Shown here: in pieces, positions 32,882 to 41,483 of the stretch | Numbering within the stretch: the stretch's first letter is position 1 | Layout of the letters: every line of letters starts with the position of its first letter | Assembly: GCF_007667425.1 (NCBI RefSeq) | Contig: NZ_VDRC01000001.1 | Coordinates: 1,394,595-1,458,594, forward strand | From: Microbacterium sp. 1.5R | Lineage (GTDB): Bacteria > Actinomycetota > Actinomycetes > Actinomycetales > Microbacteriaceae | Length of the DNA stretch: 64,000 nt | Direction of reading: 5' to 3' | Translations under genes and position numbers: made by a program | Notes under the pieces: generated by a model | What the model was told of the DNA's origin: nothing | What the model saw: the letters and a program-made list of their open reading frames with translations, nothing else | The model's database searches: none

Positions 32882-34168
32882 TCAGGCCGCTGAGTGCAGG
32901 CCGAGGTAGCGGAGCGTGGTGGCGGCGTACACCTTGGCGGCGAGCACGACGTCGGCCGCGGGCGCCTTCTCGTCGAAGCCGTGGATGGTGGCGAGCTCGG
33001 CGGGCCCGTACTGCAGCACGGGGATGCCGTGGCTGCGGAACGTGCGTGCATCGGACGACGCCCACTGCAGCACCCCCTTCGCCTCGGGGTCGCTGATGTC
33101 GCGGAGAGCGCCAATCAGGGTCTCGACGATCGGGTCGGTGGGGAGCGTCCAGTTCGGCTCGCTGCGGAAGCCGAGCGGTTCGAGGGTCGCCTCGATGCCC
33201 TCCTCGGCGAGGATCTCGAGGATGCGGTCGTTGACCTGCTCGCGGGTGAGGCCGATCGGCACGCGGGTGTCGACCTCGACGATCGCGCGGTCGGCGACGA
33301 CATTGGTCGAGGTGCCGCCCGAGATCCTGCCGATGTTGATCGTGACGTGCTCGAACACGTCGCCGATGCCGGCGCCGTAGCCCTCGCGCTCCTCGGCGTA
33401 CGCCTTCGATTCGGCGATCAGCTCGCGGACGTCCTCCGGGGCGTTCGGCGTCATGTCCCAGAGCTTCTGCAGCGCGACGATCGCCTTCGCGGCGAGCAGG
33501 TTGGCGCTCACGCCGTGCAGCGGCTGCAGGCTGCCGTGGCCCGGCTTGCCGTCGATGATCATCCGGAACCAGTTGCTGCCCTTCTGACCGATCGTGGGGT
33601 GCGAGCGTTCGGCCGGCTCGGCGATCACTCCGGCGGTCACGCCGTCGAGGTAGCCCTGCTCGAGCACCCAGTCGGCGCCGCCGCGGTCGCCGGTCTCCTC
33701 GTCGCACACTCCGAGGAATGTGAGTGAGCCGGCGACGGGCACTCCGAGCTCGGCCAGGAGGCCGTAGACGAAGAGCGCACCGGCGAGCCCGGCCTTCATG
33801 TCGCTCGCGCCGCGGCCGCGCAGGTATCCGTCGACCACATCGCCCGCGAACGGCGGAAAGCTCCAGCGTGCCGTGTCGCCGACGGGCACGACGTCGTAGT
33901 GTCCGGTGAGCACGAGATGCCGGTCGCCGGCGGCGGTATCGCCGCTGCGGGAGAGCACGTTGAGGCGGCCCGTGGCGGCATCCCCGATCACGTCGGCGTC
34001 GAGCCCGCGCTCGCGCAGCCAGGCCGCCGTGAAGTCGGCGATCTCGGTGCAGTCGCCCGCCGGGTTCTCGCTGGGGATGCGGATCATCGCGCCGGCGAGC
34101 TCGAGCAGTTCATCCGATCGCCGGTCGATCTCCTCGAGGAGCCGCTGCTCCCACGCTGCCGTGTCCAT
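32882..34168 (-). CDS. M20 family metallopeptidase (ArgE/DapE type)
   Basis: A 428-residue protein. Zinc ligands are seen in LVLTGHYDVVPVGD (His, Asp), RGASDMKAGLAG (Asp) and GVCDEETGDRGG (Glu pair). The lid domain contains KPGHGSLQP. A late ligand region is at ELATIHGFDEKAP. Enzymes of this type hydrolyse N-acyl amino acids, succinyl-diaminopimelate or dipeptides in the cytoplasm. Its place directly after the peptide-binding protein suggests cleavage of the imported compound. The ATG at 34168 has a GAGAAGA upstream. Confidence 0.92.
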   Translation of the reverse strand: MDTAAWEQRLLEEIDRRSDELLELAGAMIRIPSENPAGDCTEIADFTAAWLRERGLDADVIGDAATGRLNVLSRSGDTAAGDRHLVLTGHYDVVPVGDTARWSFPPFAGDVVDGYLRGRGASDMKAGLAGALFVYGLLAELGVPVAGSLTFLGVCDEETGDRGGADWVLEQGYLDGVTAGVIAEPAERSHPTIGQKGSNWFRMIIDGKPGHGSLQPLHGVSANLLAAKAIVALQKLWDMTPNAPEDVRELIAESKAYAEEREGYGAGIGDVFEHVTINIGRISGGTSTNVVADRAIVEVDTRVPIGLTREQVNDRILEILAEEGIEATLEPLGFRSEPNWTLPTDPIVETLIGALRDISDPEAKGVLQWASSDARTFRSHGIPVLQYGPAELATIHGFDEKAPAADVVLAAKVYAATTLRYLGLHSAA

Positions 34169-34259
34169 CGTGTGCGTCTTCTCTCGTCTCGTGTTCTGAT
34201 GTCGCGTCGAGTGGTGGTGCCCCGGCCGGGGCTCGGGCGCCCCGGCCGGGAAGGGGGTG

Positions 34260-35825
34260 TCAGCCCTGGACGCTCAGCTGAGCGAACCGGATGATGCCGT
34301 CGGGGTACGAGGTGTAGCCCTCCGTGCCCTCGTGCAGGCCGACGACGATGTTGTACTCGTACAGGTACGCCCACGGCGCGTCCGCCGTGATGAGCTCCTG
34401 GATCTCCTTGTAGTACTCCGCCCGCACGTCGGCATCGGTCTCGGCCGCGGCCTTCTGCCACAGCTCGTCGACCTGCGGGTTCGAGTAGTTCATGTAGTTG
34501 CTCGAGGTGTCGGTCGTCATCAGCAGGCCCAGGTGGTACTGCGGGTCGTTGACGAACGAGGTCCAGCGGGAGATGTATGCCTGCACCTGCTTGGTGTCGA
34601 GCGCCTCGAGGAACTGCGCGCGCGCCATGTTCTTGATGTTCATGGTGACGCCGATCTTCGCGAGCTCGGCCTGGATCAGCACGGCGTCGTCGGACCAGTC
34701 CTGGAACCCGCCGCCGAGGGTGAAGTCGAACGTGAAGCCGTCGGGATATCCCGCCTCCGCGAGCAGCGCCTTCGCCTTGTCGAGGTCGTGCTCGTAGCCG
34801 TAGGTGCTGTCGTCGAATCCGGGCATCGAGCTCGGCACCGCCGAGGTCAGGGGGCTCGCCTGACCCTGCATGACGTCGTCGATGAGCGACTCGTAGGGGA
34901 TCGCGTAGCTGATCGCCTCGCGCACCTTCTCGTTGTCGAACGGTGCGACGGCGTTGTTCATCGCGAAGAAGAGGATCTTGTTGCTGGCTCGCGAGTCGAT
35001 CACGACGCCGTCGGTGTCTTCGAGCGACGCGACGTCCTTCGCCGGGAGCTCGGTCGCGACGTCGACCTCGCCGCGGCTGAGCAGCTGCACGCGGTTGGAG
35101 GCCTCGGTGATGAAGCGCACCGTGACGTCGGCGACCGCGGGCTCCTCGCCCCAGTAGTCGTCGTTGCGCGACAGCACGGCCTGCGTCGACGGGTCCCACG
35201 ACTCGATCACGTACGGTCCGGAGCCGGCGGTGTTGGTGCTGAGCCACTCGGCCCCGCCGTTCTCCTCGACGAGCTTCGTGTCGACGATCGAGAACGAGTA
35301 CATCGGCAGGATCTGCAGGAACAGGTGGTTCGGACCCGTGAGGGTGATCGTGACGGTGTGCTCGTCGATCGCCTCGTAGCTGTCGATGCCGGCCATGCCG
35401 TAGAGGAAGCTGGCGCTCGCCGACGCCTTGATGAGGTCGAGGCTGCCGACCACGTCGGCGGAGGTCAGCTCGTTGCCGCTCTGGAAGGTCACGTCGTCGC
35501 GCAGCGTGAACGTGTACTCGGTCGCGTCGTCGTTCACCTCCCACTCGGTGGCGAGCATCGGCTCGATCTCGTCGGTCTGGGCGGTGAGCTTGCCGTCGAC
35601 CTCGTCGGTGGCGTAGGTCACGAGCTGGTCGTAGGCGGCCACGACGAACGTGTCGCTCGTGACGTCGTTCGCCTCGGACGGGTTGAGCGTCGTGCCGCCT
35701 TCCGAGAAGGCGACGGTGAGGGATGCCGAGGTGTCGGCCTCGCCGTTCTGGCTGTTCGCGTTGGCGCTGCAGCCGGCGAGGAGGATCGCCGTGACGGCGA
35801 GGGCGGGGAGGGTGAGCTTCCGCAT
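34260..35825 (-). CDS. peptide ABC transporter substrate-binding lipoprotein (SBP_bac_5)
   Basis: A 521-residue lipoprotein starting at ATG 35825 with GGAGAA upstream. The signal peptide MRKLTLPALAVTAILLAGC ends in the lipobox. The mature protein is of the DppA/OppA type: LTVAFSEGGTTLNPSEAND, then LATEWEVNDDATEYTFTLRD, then NKILFFAMNNAVAPFDNEKV. It captures the substrate for the DppBC permease. Members of this family also carry nickel or glycosides, but the M20 peptidase, PepE and AroM neighbours favour a peptide or acylated amino acid. Confidence 0.93.
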   Translation of the reverse strand: MRKLTLPALAVTAILLAGCSANANSQNGEADTSASLTVAFSEGGTTLNPSEANDVTSDTFVVAAYDQLVTYATDEVDGKLTAQTDEIEPMLATEWEVNDDATEYTFTLRDDVTFQSGNELTSADVVGSLDLIKASASASFLYGMAGIDSYEAIDEHTVTITLTGPNHLFLQILPMYSFSIVDTKLVEENGGAEWLSTNTAGSGPYVIESWDPSTQAVLSRNDDYWGEEPAVADVTVRFITEASNRVQLLSRGEVDVATELPAKDVASLEDTDGVVIDSRASNKILFFAMNNAVAPFDNEKVREAISYAIPYESLIDDVMQGQASPLTSAVPSSMPGFDDSTYGYEHDLDKAKALLAEAGYPDGFTFDFTLGGGFQDWSDDAVLIQAELAKIGVTMNIKNMARAQFLEALDTKQVQAYISRWTSFVNDPQYHLGLLMTTDTSSNYMNYSNPQVDELWQKAAAETDADVRAEYYKEIQELITADAPWAYLYEYNIVVGLHEGTEGYTSYPDGIIRFAQLSVQG

Positions 35826-35848
35826 GTCGTTCTCCTTGGGGTGGGGGG

Positions 35849-36751
35849 TCACTGGGTGGTGCGCAGGCGTGGGTCGAGCACGTCTCTGAGCGCATCGCCG
35901 AAGAGGTTGAAGCCGAGGATCGAGGTGGCGATCGCGAGGCCGGGGAAGAGGGTCAGCCACCATTCGCCGCTGATGATGTAGCCACGTCCGTCGCTGATCA
36001 TCACGCCCCATTCGGGTGTGGGCGGTTGCGCGCCGAGCCCGATGAAGCTCAGCGATGCGGCGGTGAGGATGGCGTATCCCATGCCGAGTGCCATGCGCAC
36101 GACGATCGGTGCGAGCGCGTTGGGCACGATGTGACGCAGCAGGATGGTGTGGTTCCGCAGCCCGAGGGCGCGGCCTGCCTCGACGAACTCGCGCTGGGTG
36201 AGCGCGAGCGTCTGGCCGTACGTGATGCGGGCGAACTCGGGGATCCCGACGATGCCGACCGCGATCATCGCGCTGCCGACGCCCGGCCCGAGGGAGGCGG
36301 CGATGGCGAACGCGAGGACGAGGGAGGGGAAGGCGAGCATGACGTCCATGACGCGCATGATGAAGCCCCCGGTGACGCCGCCGACGTACCCGGCGATGCC
36401 GCCGAGCGGCACGCCGATCACGACGGAGAGGGCCACAGCGATCAGTCCCGTCCACAGCGAGATGCGTGCGCCCTCGAACACGCGGGTCAGCACGTCGCGA
36501 CCGAAGTTGTCGGTGCCGAACAGGTGACCGAGGCTGGGGGCGTCGAGCAGCGTGCCGGCACCGGTCTGCGCGGCCCCGTACGGGCTCAGCACGCCGATGA
36601 GGAGTCCGCCGACGGTCCAGAACAGGATGATGCCGAGGCCCACCATGCCGAGTCGGTTGCGCAGCAGCAGGCGGAGCACGCCGGTGCCGTCGCCGCCGAC
36701 GCGGCGCGTGCGGGACTGGGTCGGGGTCTGGGTCTGGTCACTTCGTCGCAT
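35849..36751 (-). CDS. peptide ABC transporter permease (DppC type)
   Basis: A 300-residue protein from ATG 36751. A basic, Gln/Thr-rich N-terminal tail is followed by the OppC N-terminal helix (LLLRNRLGMVGLGIILFWTV), the LFGTDNFGRDVLTRVFEGAR motif and the EAA loop (EFVEAGRALGLRNHTILLRH). Six membrane segments are expected. Its start overlaps the DppB gene by 14 bases. Confidence 0.94.
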   Translation of the reverse strand: MRRSDQTQTPTQSRTRRVGGDGTGVLRLLLRNRLGMVGLGIILFWTVGGLLIGVLSPYGAAQTGAGTLLDAPSLGHLFGTDNFGRDVLTRVFEGARISLWTGLIAVALSVVIGVPLGGIAGYVGGVTGGFIMRVMDVMLAFPSLVLAFAIAASLGPGVGSAMIAVGIVGIPEFARITYGQTLALTQREFVEAGRALGLRNHTILLRHIVPNALAPIVVRMALGMGYAILTAASLSFIGLGAQPPTPEWGVMISDGRGYIISGEWWLTLFPGLAIATSILGFNLFGDALRDVLDPRLRTTQ

Positions 36752-37751
36752 AGCGGACCCTCGGATCGATCGCGGCATTGGCAAGGTCGACGAGCAGGTT
36801 GATCACGAGGTAGATCGCCGCAGCGAGCACCGTGAAAGCCTGCACCGGTGCATAGTCGGTGGCGAGGATCGACTGCGTGACGTACGAGCCGACGCCCGGC
36901 CAGCTGAAGATCGTCTCGGTGAGCACCGCTCCGCCGAGCAGCTGTCCGAACTCGAGCCCGATCACGGTGACGACGGCGGGCGAGGCGTTGCGGAACGCGT
37001 GCTTGCCCACCACGACGAGCGGCGAGAGCCCCTTCGACACGGCGGTGCGCACGTAGTCCTGGCCGAGCACTTCGAGCGTGGCCGACCGCGTCATCCGCGA
37101 GATCATCGCGAGGCCCCCGGTGGCGAGCACCATGGCCGGCCAGATGATGTGCGAGAGGGCTGACCCCAGCGCCACGATGTCGCCGGAGAGGATGCTGTCG
37201 AGCACGTACATCCCGGTGACCGTGGTCGGCGGGTTGATGCCGTTGCCGATGCGGCCAGTCGGCGCCGGAGCGATCCCGAGCTGGAAGTAGAACACGAAGA
37301 TGACGAGCAGTCCGAGCCAGAACAGCGGCATGGATGCGCCGGCGAGCGTGATCACGCGGGTGATCTGATCGACCACCTTGCCGCGGCGGACGGCGCTGGC
37401 GATGCCGAGCGGCACACCGATGACGATGGCGATGCCCAGCGCGAAGAGCGCCAGCTCGATCGTGGCCGGGAGACGTGTCAGCAGGTCCTCGGCGACCGGG
37501 TGCCCGGTGTGCCAGGCGAATCCGAGATCGCCGCGGAACAGGCCGGTGACGTAGTCGACGAACTGCGCCGGGAGCGGCTGGTCGAGACCCATCTGCTCGC
37601 GGATGCGCTCGACCGTGCTCGCGTCTGCTTGCTCGCCGGCGAGCGTGCGGGCCGGATCGCCCGGCAGCACACGCGTGATCAGGAAGACGATCACCAGCAC
37701 GCCGAGCAGCGCGGGGATCATCGCCAGGATGCGGCGGAGGACGTAACGCAT
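36738..37751 (-). CDS. peptide ABC transporter permease (DppB type)
   Basis: A 337-residue protein from ATG 37751 with GAGGAGA upstream. The first helix begins RYVLRRILAMIPALLGVLVI and is followed by RVLPGDPARTLAGEQADAST and the DLGFAWHTGHPV periplasmic loop. The EAA-like loop is YVRTAVSKGLSPLVVVGKHA. It is the first gene of the minus-strand operon and is divergent from the IclR regulator. Confidence 0.94.
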   Translation of the reverse strand: MRYVLRRILAMIPALLGVLVIVFLITRVLPGDPARTLAGEQADASTVERIREQMGLDQPLPAQFVDYVTGLFRGDLGFAWHTGHPVAEDLLTRLPATIELALFALGIAIVIGVPLGIASAVRRGKVVDQITRVITLAGASMPLFWLGLLVIFVFYFQLGIAPAPTGRIGNGINPPTTVTGMYVLDSILSGDIVALGSALSHIIWPAMVLATGGLAMISRMTRSATLEVLGQDYVRTAVSKGLSPLVVVGKHAFRNASPAVVTVIGLEFGQLLGGAVLTETIFSWPGVGSYVTQSILATDYAPVQAFTVLAAAIYLVINLLVDLANAAIDPRVRYATK

Positions 37752-37825
37752 GTTCTCCTCGGAGGATCGGGACACCCGGCTTCGGGACCGGGATGTGGAC
37801 GAGTCTCTGCGCCGCGTCGCGGAGA

Positions 37826-37852
37826 GTGCAAGCTCATCTCACTATGTGCAAG
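37826..37852. promoter_or_regulatory. candidate regulatory site between dppB and the IclR gene
   Basis: Two direct GTGCAAG repeats at 37826-37832 and 37846-37852 are spaced exactly 20 bp, two helical turns, in the 160-bp divergent intergenic region. An inverted pair AGATTT/AAATCT flanks the IclR leader slightly downstream (about 37862-37898). Either could be the IclR site. Confidence 0.4.
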
Positions 37853-37910
37853 TTACGATCAGATTTCGGATGGGGCTGCTATGTTTGCGACCAAATCTCC
37901 GGAGGTCAGG

Positions 37911-38756
37911 GTGAACACAGCGTCCACAGGCGGGTCCCCGCTGCAGACCGTCGATCGCGCACTGCAGATCCTCCTGTCCTTCAGCGACACCCGCACCGAC
38001 TGGGGGGTCTCCGAGCTCGCCGAGGCGTTCGAACTGAATCAGTCGACCGGTCAGCGCCTCCTGGCCGCCCTCGCCAGCCGCGGCTTCCTCACCGCCGATC
38101 CGTACACGCGGCGATACAGCCTCGGCCCCGCCCTGTGGCACATGGCTGCCCTCTGGGAGCGCGGCGGCGGTCTGGCGCGACTGGCGGAACAGGTCATCGC
38201 CGAGCTCGCCGCCGCGACCGGCCGCACGGCCACCTTCACCGTGCCGGACGGCTTCTACGTGCGGTGCATCGCGGCGGTCGACGGCCTCAGCGGCCCCGTG
38301 CGCTCGCATCCGCTCGTCGGCGACCTGTACCCGGCGCACGCCGGAGCGACCTCTCGCGCCTACTTCGCGTTCCTCGACCCTCTCGTGCGGCGCAACATGC
38401 TCGCCGGCCGTCCGTTCGCGCGGTACACCGAGATCACGGAGGTCGACGAAGACGCCCTCGAAGGGCTCTTGCGCGAGACGTACAAAGCCGGATGGGCGTA
38501 CTCCGAAGGCGAGTACGACGCGACGACCAGGGCGATCGCCGTGCCCGTGCGCATCGGCGCCAAGCCGATCGGATCGCTCACCCTCGTCGAACCGAAGATC
38601 TACGACTACGACGACGACCTGCACGACCATCTGCCGGCGCTGCAGGCCGCGGCCGAGCAGTTCGCCTCCCTGCTGGCGAGCAACCAGGCCCGCGCGCACC
38701 GCGACTGGCGGCGAGGCCGGTCGCGATCGCCCCGGCCCGCGCTCGACCGCTCCTGA
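37911..38756 (+). CDS. IclR family transcriptional regulator
   Basis: A 281-residue protein. The winged helix reads TVDRALQILLSFSDTRTDWG, then VSELAEAFELNQSTGQRLLA, and the ligand domain carries YPAHAGATSRAYFAF and AVPVRIGAKPIGSLTLV, as in IclR proteins. GTG at 37911 with GGAGG six bases upstream is preferred over the in-frame ATG at 37881. It stands between the divergent dpp operon and pepE and probably controls both. The effector is unknown. Confidence 0.92.
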   Translation: MNTASTGGSPLQTVDRALQILLSFSDTRTDWGVSELAEAFELNQSTGQRLLAALASRGFLTADPYTRRYSLGPALWHMAALWERGGGLARLAEQVIAELAAATGRTATFTVPDGFYVRCIAAVDGLSGPVRSHPLVGDLYPAHAGATSRAYFAFLDPLVRRNMLAGRPFARYTEITEVDEDALEGLLRETYKAGWAYSEGEYDATTRAIAVPVRIGAKPIGSLTLVEPKIYDYDDDLHDHLPALQAAAEQFASLLASNQARAHRDWRRGRSRSPRPALDRS

Positions 38757-38791
38757 TCGCACCCCGAGACCCCCGTCTGAAAAGGACCCTC

Positions 38792-39526
38792 GTGCACCTC
38801 CTCCTGCTCTCGAACTCGACCAACCACGGCGACGACTACCTCGCCCACGCGATCGAGCCCGTTCGCGCGCACCTCGCCGGTCGGGCTCTGACGTTCGTGC
38901 CCTACGCGCTCGCCGACCACGACGCCTACACCGCGACGGTGCGCCGGGCGCTGGCACCGCACGGCATCGAGGTCGACGGCGTGCATCGGCACGCGGATCC
39001 GGCTGCCGCGATCGCCGGCGCCGAGGCCGTGTTCGTCGGCGGCGGCAACACGTTCCGCCTGCTCGCGCGCCTGCAGTCGACCGGACTCGACGATGCGCTG
39101 CGCGAGCGGGTGCATGGCGGCATGCCGTACATGGGTGCGAGCGCCGGGACGAACATCGCCGGGCAGACCATCCGCACGACCAACGACATGCCGATCGTGC
39201 AGCCGCCGTCATTCGACGCGCTCGGTCTCGTGCCGTTCCAGATCAACCCGCACTACATCGACGCGGATCCGACGAGCACGCACAACGGCGAGACCAGAGA
39301 GCAGCGACTGACCGAGTTCCTCGAGGAGAACGACGCCGCTGTGCTCGGGCTCCGCGAGGGGACGTGGCTGCACGTGAGCGGCGACGTGGCGCAGATCGGC
39401 GGCACGGCCGTATCGCCCCGCGCACCGGGACCGGCGGTGCTGTTCGAGCGCGGCTCGGCACCGACCGAGGTGTCGGGCGACGTCAGCGCGCTGCTCACCC
39501 GTCGACCGCGGTTCGACGCCGCCTGA
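38792..39526 (+). CDS. pepE: peptidase E (alpha-aspartyl dipeptidase)
   Basis: A 244-residue protein of S51 peptidase length. The nucleophile is Ser in GASAGTNIAG, the Asp is in TTNDMPIVQP and the His in QINPHYIDAD, giving the Ser-His-Asp/Glu triad of PepE. FVGGGNTFRLL is the other family motif. It cleaves dipeptides with N-terminal Asp. The start is GTG with AAAAGGA upstream. It lies 35 bp after the IclR gene on the same strand. With the dipeptide transporter and M20 peptidase on the other strand, the locus looks dedicated to peptides, perhaps those with aspartyl residues. Confidence 0.93.
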   Translation: MHLLLLSNSTNHGDDYLAHAIEPVRAHLAGRALTFVPYALADHDAYTATVRRALAPHGIEVDGVHRHADPAAAIAGAEAVFVGGGNTFRLLARLQSTGLDDALRERVHGGMPYMGASAGTNIAGQTIRTTNDMPIVQPPSFDALGLVPFQINPHYIDADPTSTHNGETREQRLTEFLEENDAAVLGLREGTWLHVSGDVAQIGGTAVSPRAPGPAVLFERGSAPTEVSGDVSALLTRRPRFDAA

Positions 39527-39698
39527 CGCCACCTGCCCGGAGGGCCGCGTCGGCCGCGTGCGCCGCGCGCCGCGCGCCGCGCGGAAGCGTGGCACTGCGA
39601 CCCGACACCGTCAACCCCCTGACCCGTGGGAGAGACCGGTCCTAGTGTCGTCGACACGACCGAACGTCGAGCACGAACAACGAGCAGAGGAGGACGAC

Positions 39699-39914
39699 AT
39701 GAGCGATCCGTCGAACACGCAGGGCACGCCCGGTTCCGACGAAGAGGCCGACACGGCGTCGGGCGGGGCGCCCGACGACTCCGGCGACAAGCGGTACACC
39801 GGGGAGACCGACGGGCCGGACGACTCCGACGACTCCGACGACGTGCGAGAGACCCTCGACGACCAGACCACCGACGACGAGGGCAAGCCCCTCGAGAACC
39901 CGTCCGGCGGCTGA
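39699..39914 (+). CDS. small acidic hypothetical protein
   Basis: A 71-residue protein made almost only of Asp, Glu, Ser, Thr, Gly and Pro (for example GPDDSDDSDDVRETLDDQTT), so it is probably disordered and very acidic. It has a strong AGAGGAGG ribosome site before the ATG, which supports translation. Short acidic proteins like this are common in Microbacterium and some are linked to stress, but no function can be assigned. A palindromic repeat element follows the gene. Confidence 0.65.
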   Translation: MSDPSNTQGTPGSDEEADTASGGAPDDSGDKRYTGETDGPDDSDDSDDVRETLDDQTTDDEGKPLENPSGG

Positions 39915-40264
39915 CGCCGCGGCGAACCGACCGCGCGGCTCGTCGCCGACCCGCGCGTCGTCGCCGAGACCCCGGTTCGCCGCCGAGACCCCGGGTTGTG
40001 GACGTCCACAACCCGGGGTCTCGTCGCGAGACCGGGGTCTCGGTGCACTGCGGCACGTCATCGACGCGGGCTCTTCGTCTGTCCGGCCGAGCGCGACCGC
40101 GACGGCTGACGGCGACAGCGGCGGTGACAGCGGCGACGACGATGTGACATGATCTGAACCTTTCCTCGCCGATCCGCGTCTCTTCTCCGAGAGTGCGTCC
40201 TGACGCCCTCCGGCCGACAGGATGACGCGGACCGGTCCACGACCTTCCGCGCGAGGAGCTGCGC
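39915..40264. other. 350-bp intergenic region before the ECF sigma gene
   Basis: This gap holds the first copy of the 78-bp nested palindrome (39965-40042), then a CG-rich stretch with repeated GACGGCGACAGC-like triplets near 40100-40140 and the presumptive promoter of the ECF sigma gene. The only AT-richer segment is near 40140-40165 (GATGTGACATGATCTGAACC). No open frame with good codon usage is seen. Confidence 0.6.
39965..40042. repeat. 78-bp nested palindromic element, copy 1
   Basis: The core 39984-40023 is a perfect 40-bp palindrome centred on GACGTC. It is flanked by an outer inverted pair, CGAGACCCCGGT (39965-39976) and ACCGGGGTCTCG (40031-40042), on the same centre. A second copy with an identical core lies at 41484-41561. 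The element lies downstream of the small acidic protein gene and upstream of the ECF sigma gene. Confidence 0.92.
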
Positions 40265-40786
40265 ATGAGCACGGGGAATTCGTCGACAGACGCCGACGAG
40301 CTCCTCCGGAACATCCACCACCGTTATTCCGGCATGCTGCGCGGCTTCATCATCCGGATGCCGTACGACGCCGCCGCCGCCGACGACGTGGTACAGGAGA
40401 CACTGCTCCGCGCCTGGCAACGGCCCGAGATCCTCAACCGACCCGAGCCGGTGATCCGCGCCTGGCTGTGCCGCGTCGCCCGCAACCTCGTCGCCGATGA
40501 GCTGCGCAGCGCCCGGCATCGCCGCGAGATCCCCGTCGACCGGATGCCGGAATCGGCAGGCGACGACGACACCGACCGCCTCTTCGATCGCTGGATCGTG
40601 TCGGAGGCGCTGTCGACGCTCCCCGCCGACCACAGCGCGGTGATCCGCGGCGCCTACCACGGCGGCCGCAGCGTCGCGCAGCTCGCGACCGACTTCGGCA
40701 TCCCGATAGGCACCGTGAAGTCGAGGCTGCACTACGGCATGCGCGCGCTGCGCGTCGCCCTGCAGGAGAGGGGGATGCTGTCGTGA
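40265..40786 (+). CDS. ECF-type RNA polymerase sigma factor (SigL-like)
   Basis: A 173-residue protein. Region 2 reads LRNIHHRYSGMLRGFIIRMP and ADDVVQETLLRAWQRPEI; region 4 reads LPADHSAVIRGAYHGGRSVA, then QLATDFGIPIGTVKSRLHYG. Its form, with the RPE and the GIPIGTVKSR recognition helix, is close to the SigL group. Its stop overlaps a GTG that begins an anti-sigma-like remnant, so it once had a conventional cognate anti-sigma. As it stands, a working anti-sigma factor is not present beside it. Confidence 0.9.
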   Translation: MSTGNSSTDADELLRNIHHRYSGMLRGFIIRMPYDAAAADDVVQETLLRAWQRPEILNRPEPVIRAWLCRVARNLVADELRSARHRREIPVDRMPESAGDDDTDRLFDRWIVSEALSTLPADHSAVIRGAYHGGRSVAQLATDFGIPIGTVKSRLHYGMRALRVALQERGMLS

Positions 40787-40914
40787 CCCGACACACCCGC
40801 GCCTACCAGGATGCCGCCTCCGTGCTCGGAGACCTGGACGAGGTCGACCGGCGCGGTGACGAGGCTCATATCGCCATCCCCTCCCGTCCCATCCCACCCC
40901 CACACCGGAGAACC
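40783..40914 (+). pseudogene. remnant of an anti-sigma factor, in frame with the DoxX-like gene
   Basis: From a GTG overlapping the sigma stop (GTGA), the frame reads TRHTRAYQDAASVLGDLDEV, then DRRGDEAHI. This matches the N-terminal signature of anti-sigma factors of the RslA type (DAAYVLGALxxxxRRxFEAHL). The zinc motif HxxxCxxC that should come directly after is missing: the text goes on as a Pro-rich stretch and runs in frame into the DoxX-like protein. It could be a decayed gene fused by deletion, or still be translated as a 227-residue fusion. Confidence 0.55.
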
Positions 40915-41466
40915 ATGTCAGCCTCAGCATCCGCCAGCCGTACCGCCGCCCCCTCGACCGTCGATGTGCCCGCCGCGCGACCGAGCACGTCCGTGCGCGT
41001 GCTGCTGCCCCTCACCCGCATCGCCCTGGGATTCGTCTACCTCTGGGCGTTCATCGACAAGCTGTTCGGCCTCGGACTCGCCACACCGGCCGCGGGTTCG
41101 GTGCTCGCCGGTCAGTCCCCGAGCGCCGGGTACCTCGGTCACACCGAGGGAGCACTGTCGGGCGTCTTCCGTGCCATGGCCGGGAACCCCCTGGTCGATG
41201 CGCTGTTCATGCTCGGACTCGGCGCGGTCGGCGCCGCCCTCGTGACCGGCGTCTGCCTGTGGCTGGCGGCCCTCGGCGGCTCCTTCGTCATGGGCGGCAT
41301 CTACCTCAGCGCGCTGCCCCTCGCCAACAATCCGATCATCGACGAGCATCTCGTGTACGTCCTGCTCGGCTGGCTGCTCGCCGCGCTCGGCGCCGGACGC
41401 TTCGCCGGCCTCGGCACCGTGTGGTCGACGCTTCCCTTCGTACGCCGCGCCCCCTGGCTCGCCTGA
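40915..41466 (+). CDS. DoxX-like integral membrane protein
   Basis: A 183-residue protein from ATG 40915 with CGGAGAAC upstream. After a polar Ala/Ser leader it has four membrane segments: LLPLTRIALGFVYLWAFIDK, a second at AVGAALVTGVCLWLAALGGS, a third at FVMGGIYLSALPL and a fourth at VYVLLGWLLAALGAGRFAGL. The WAFIDKLFGLG motif with a loop carrying SPSAGYLG resembles DoxX/DUF6640-type proteins. The role is uncertain; relatives take part in redox or membrane stress responses. It is in the sigma factor operon and a palindromic repeat follows. Confidence 0.72.
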   Translation: MSASASASRTAAPSTVDVPAARPSTSVRVLLPLTRIALGFVYLWAFIDKLFGLGLATPAAGSVLAGQSPSAGYLGHTEGALSGVFRAMAGNPLVDALFMLGLGAVGAALVTGVCLWLAALGGSFVMGGIYLSALPLANNPIIDEHLVYVLLGWLLAALGAGRFAGLGTVWSTLPFVRRAPWLA

Positions 41467-41483
41467 GAAGCACCTCCCACCGC

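Noticed and set aside
34257..35981. A 574-codon plus-strand frame opposite the peptide-binding protein gene
   Set aside because: It has no ribosome site and no recognisable domain, and it is fully antisense to a lipoprotein gene with a clear lipobox.
37752..37910. Long upstream extension of the IclR gene back to 37500
   Set aside because: The extension is antisense to dppB and crosses the divergent promoter region; GTG 37911 has a proper ribosome site.
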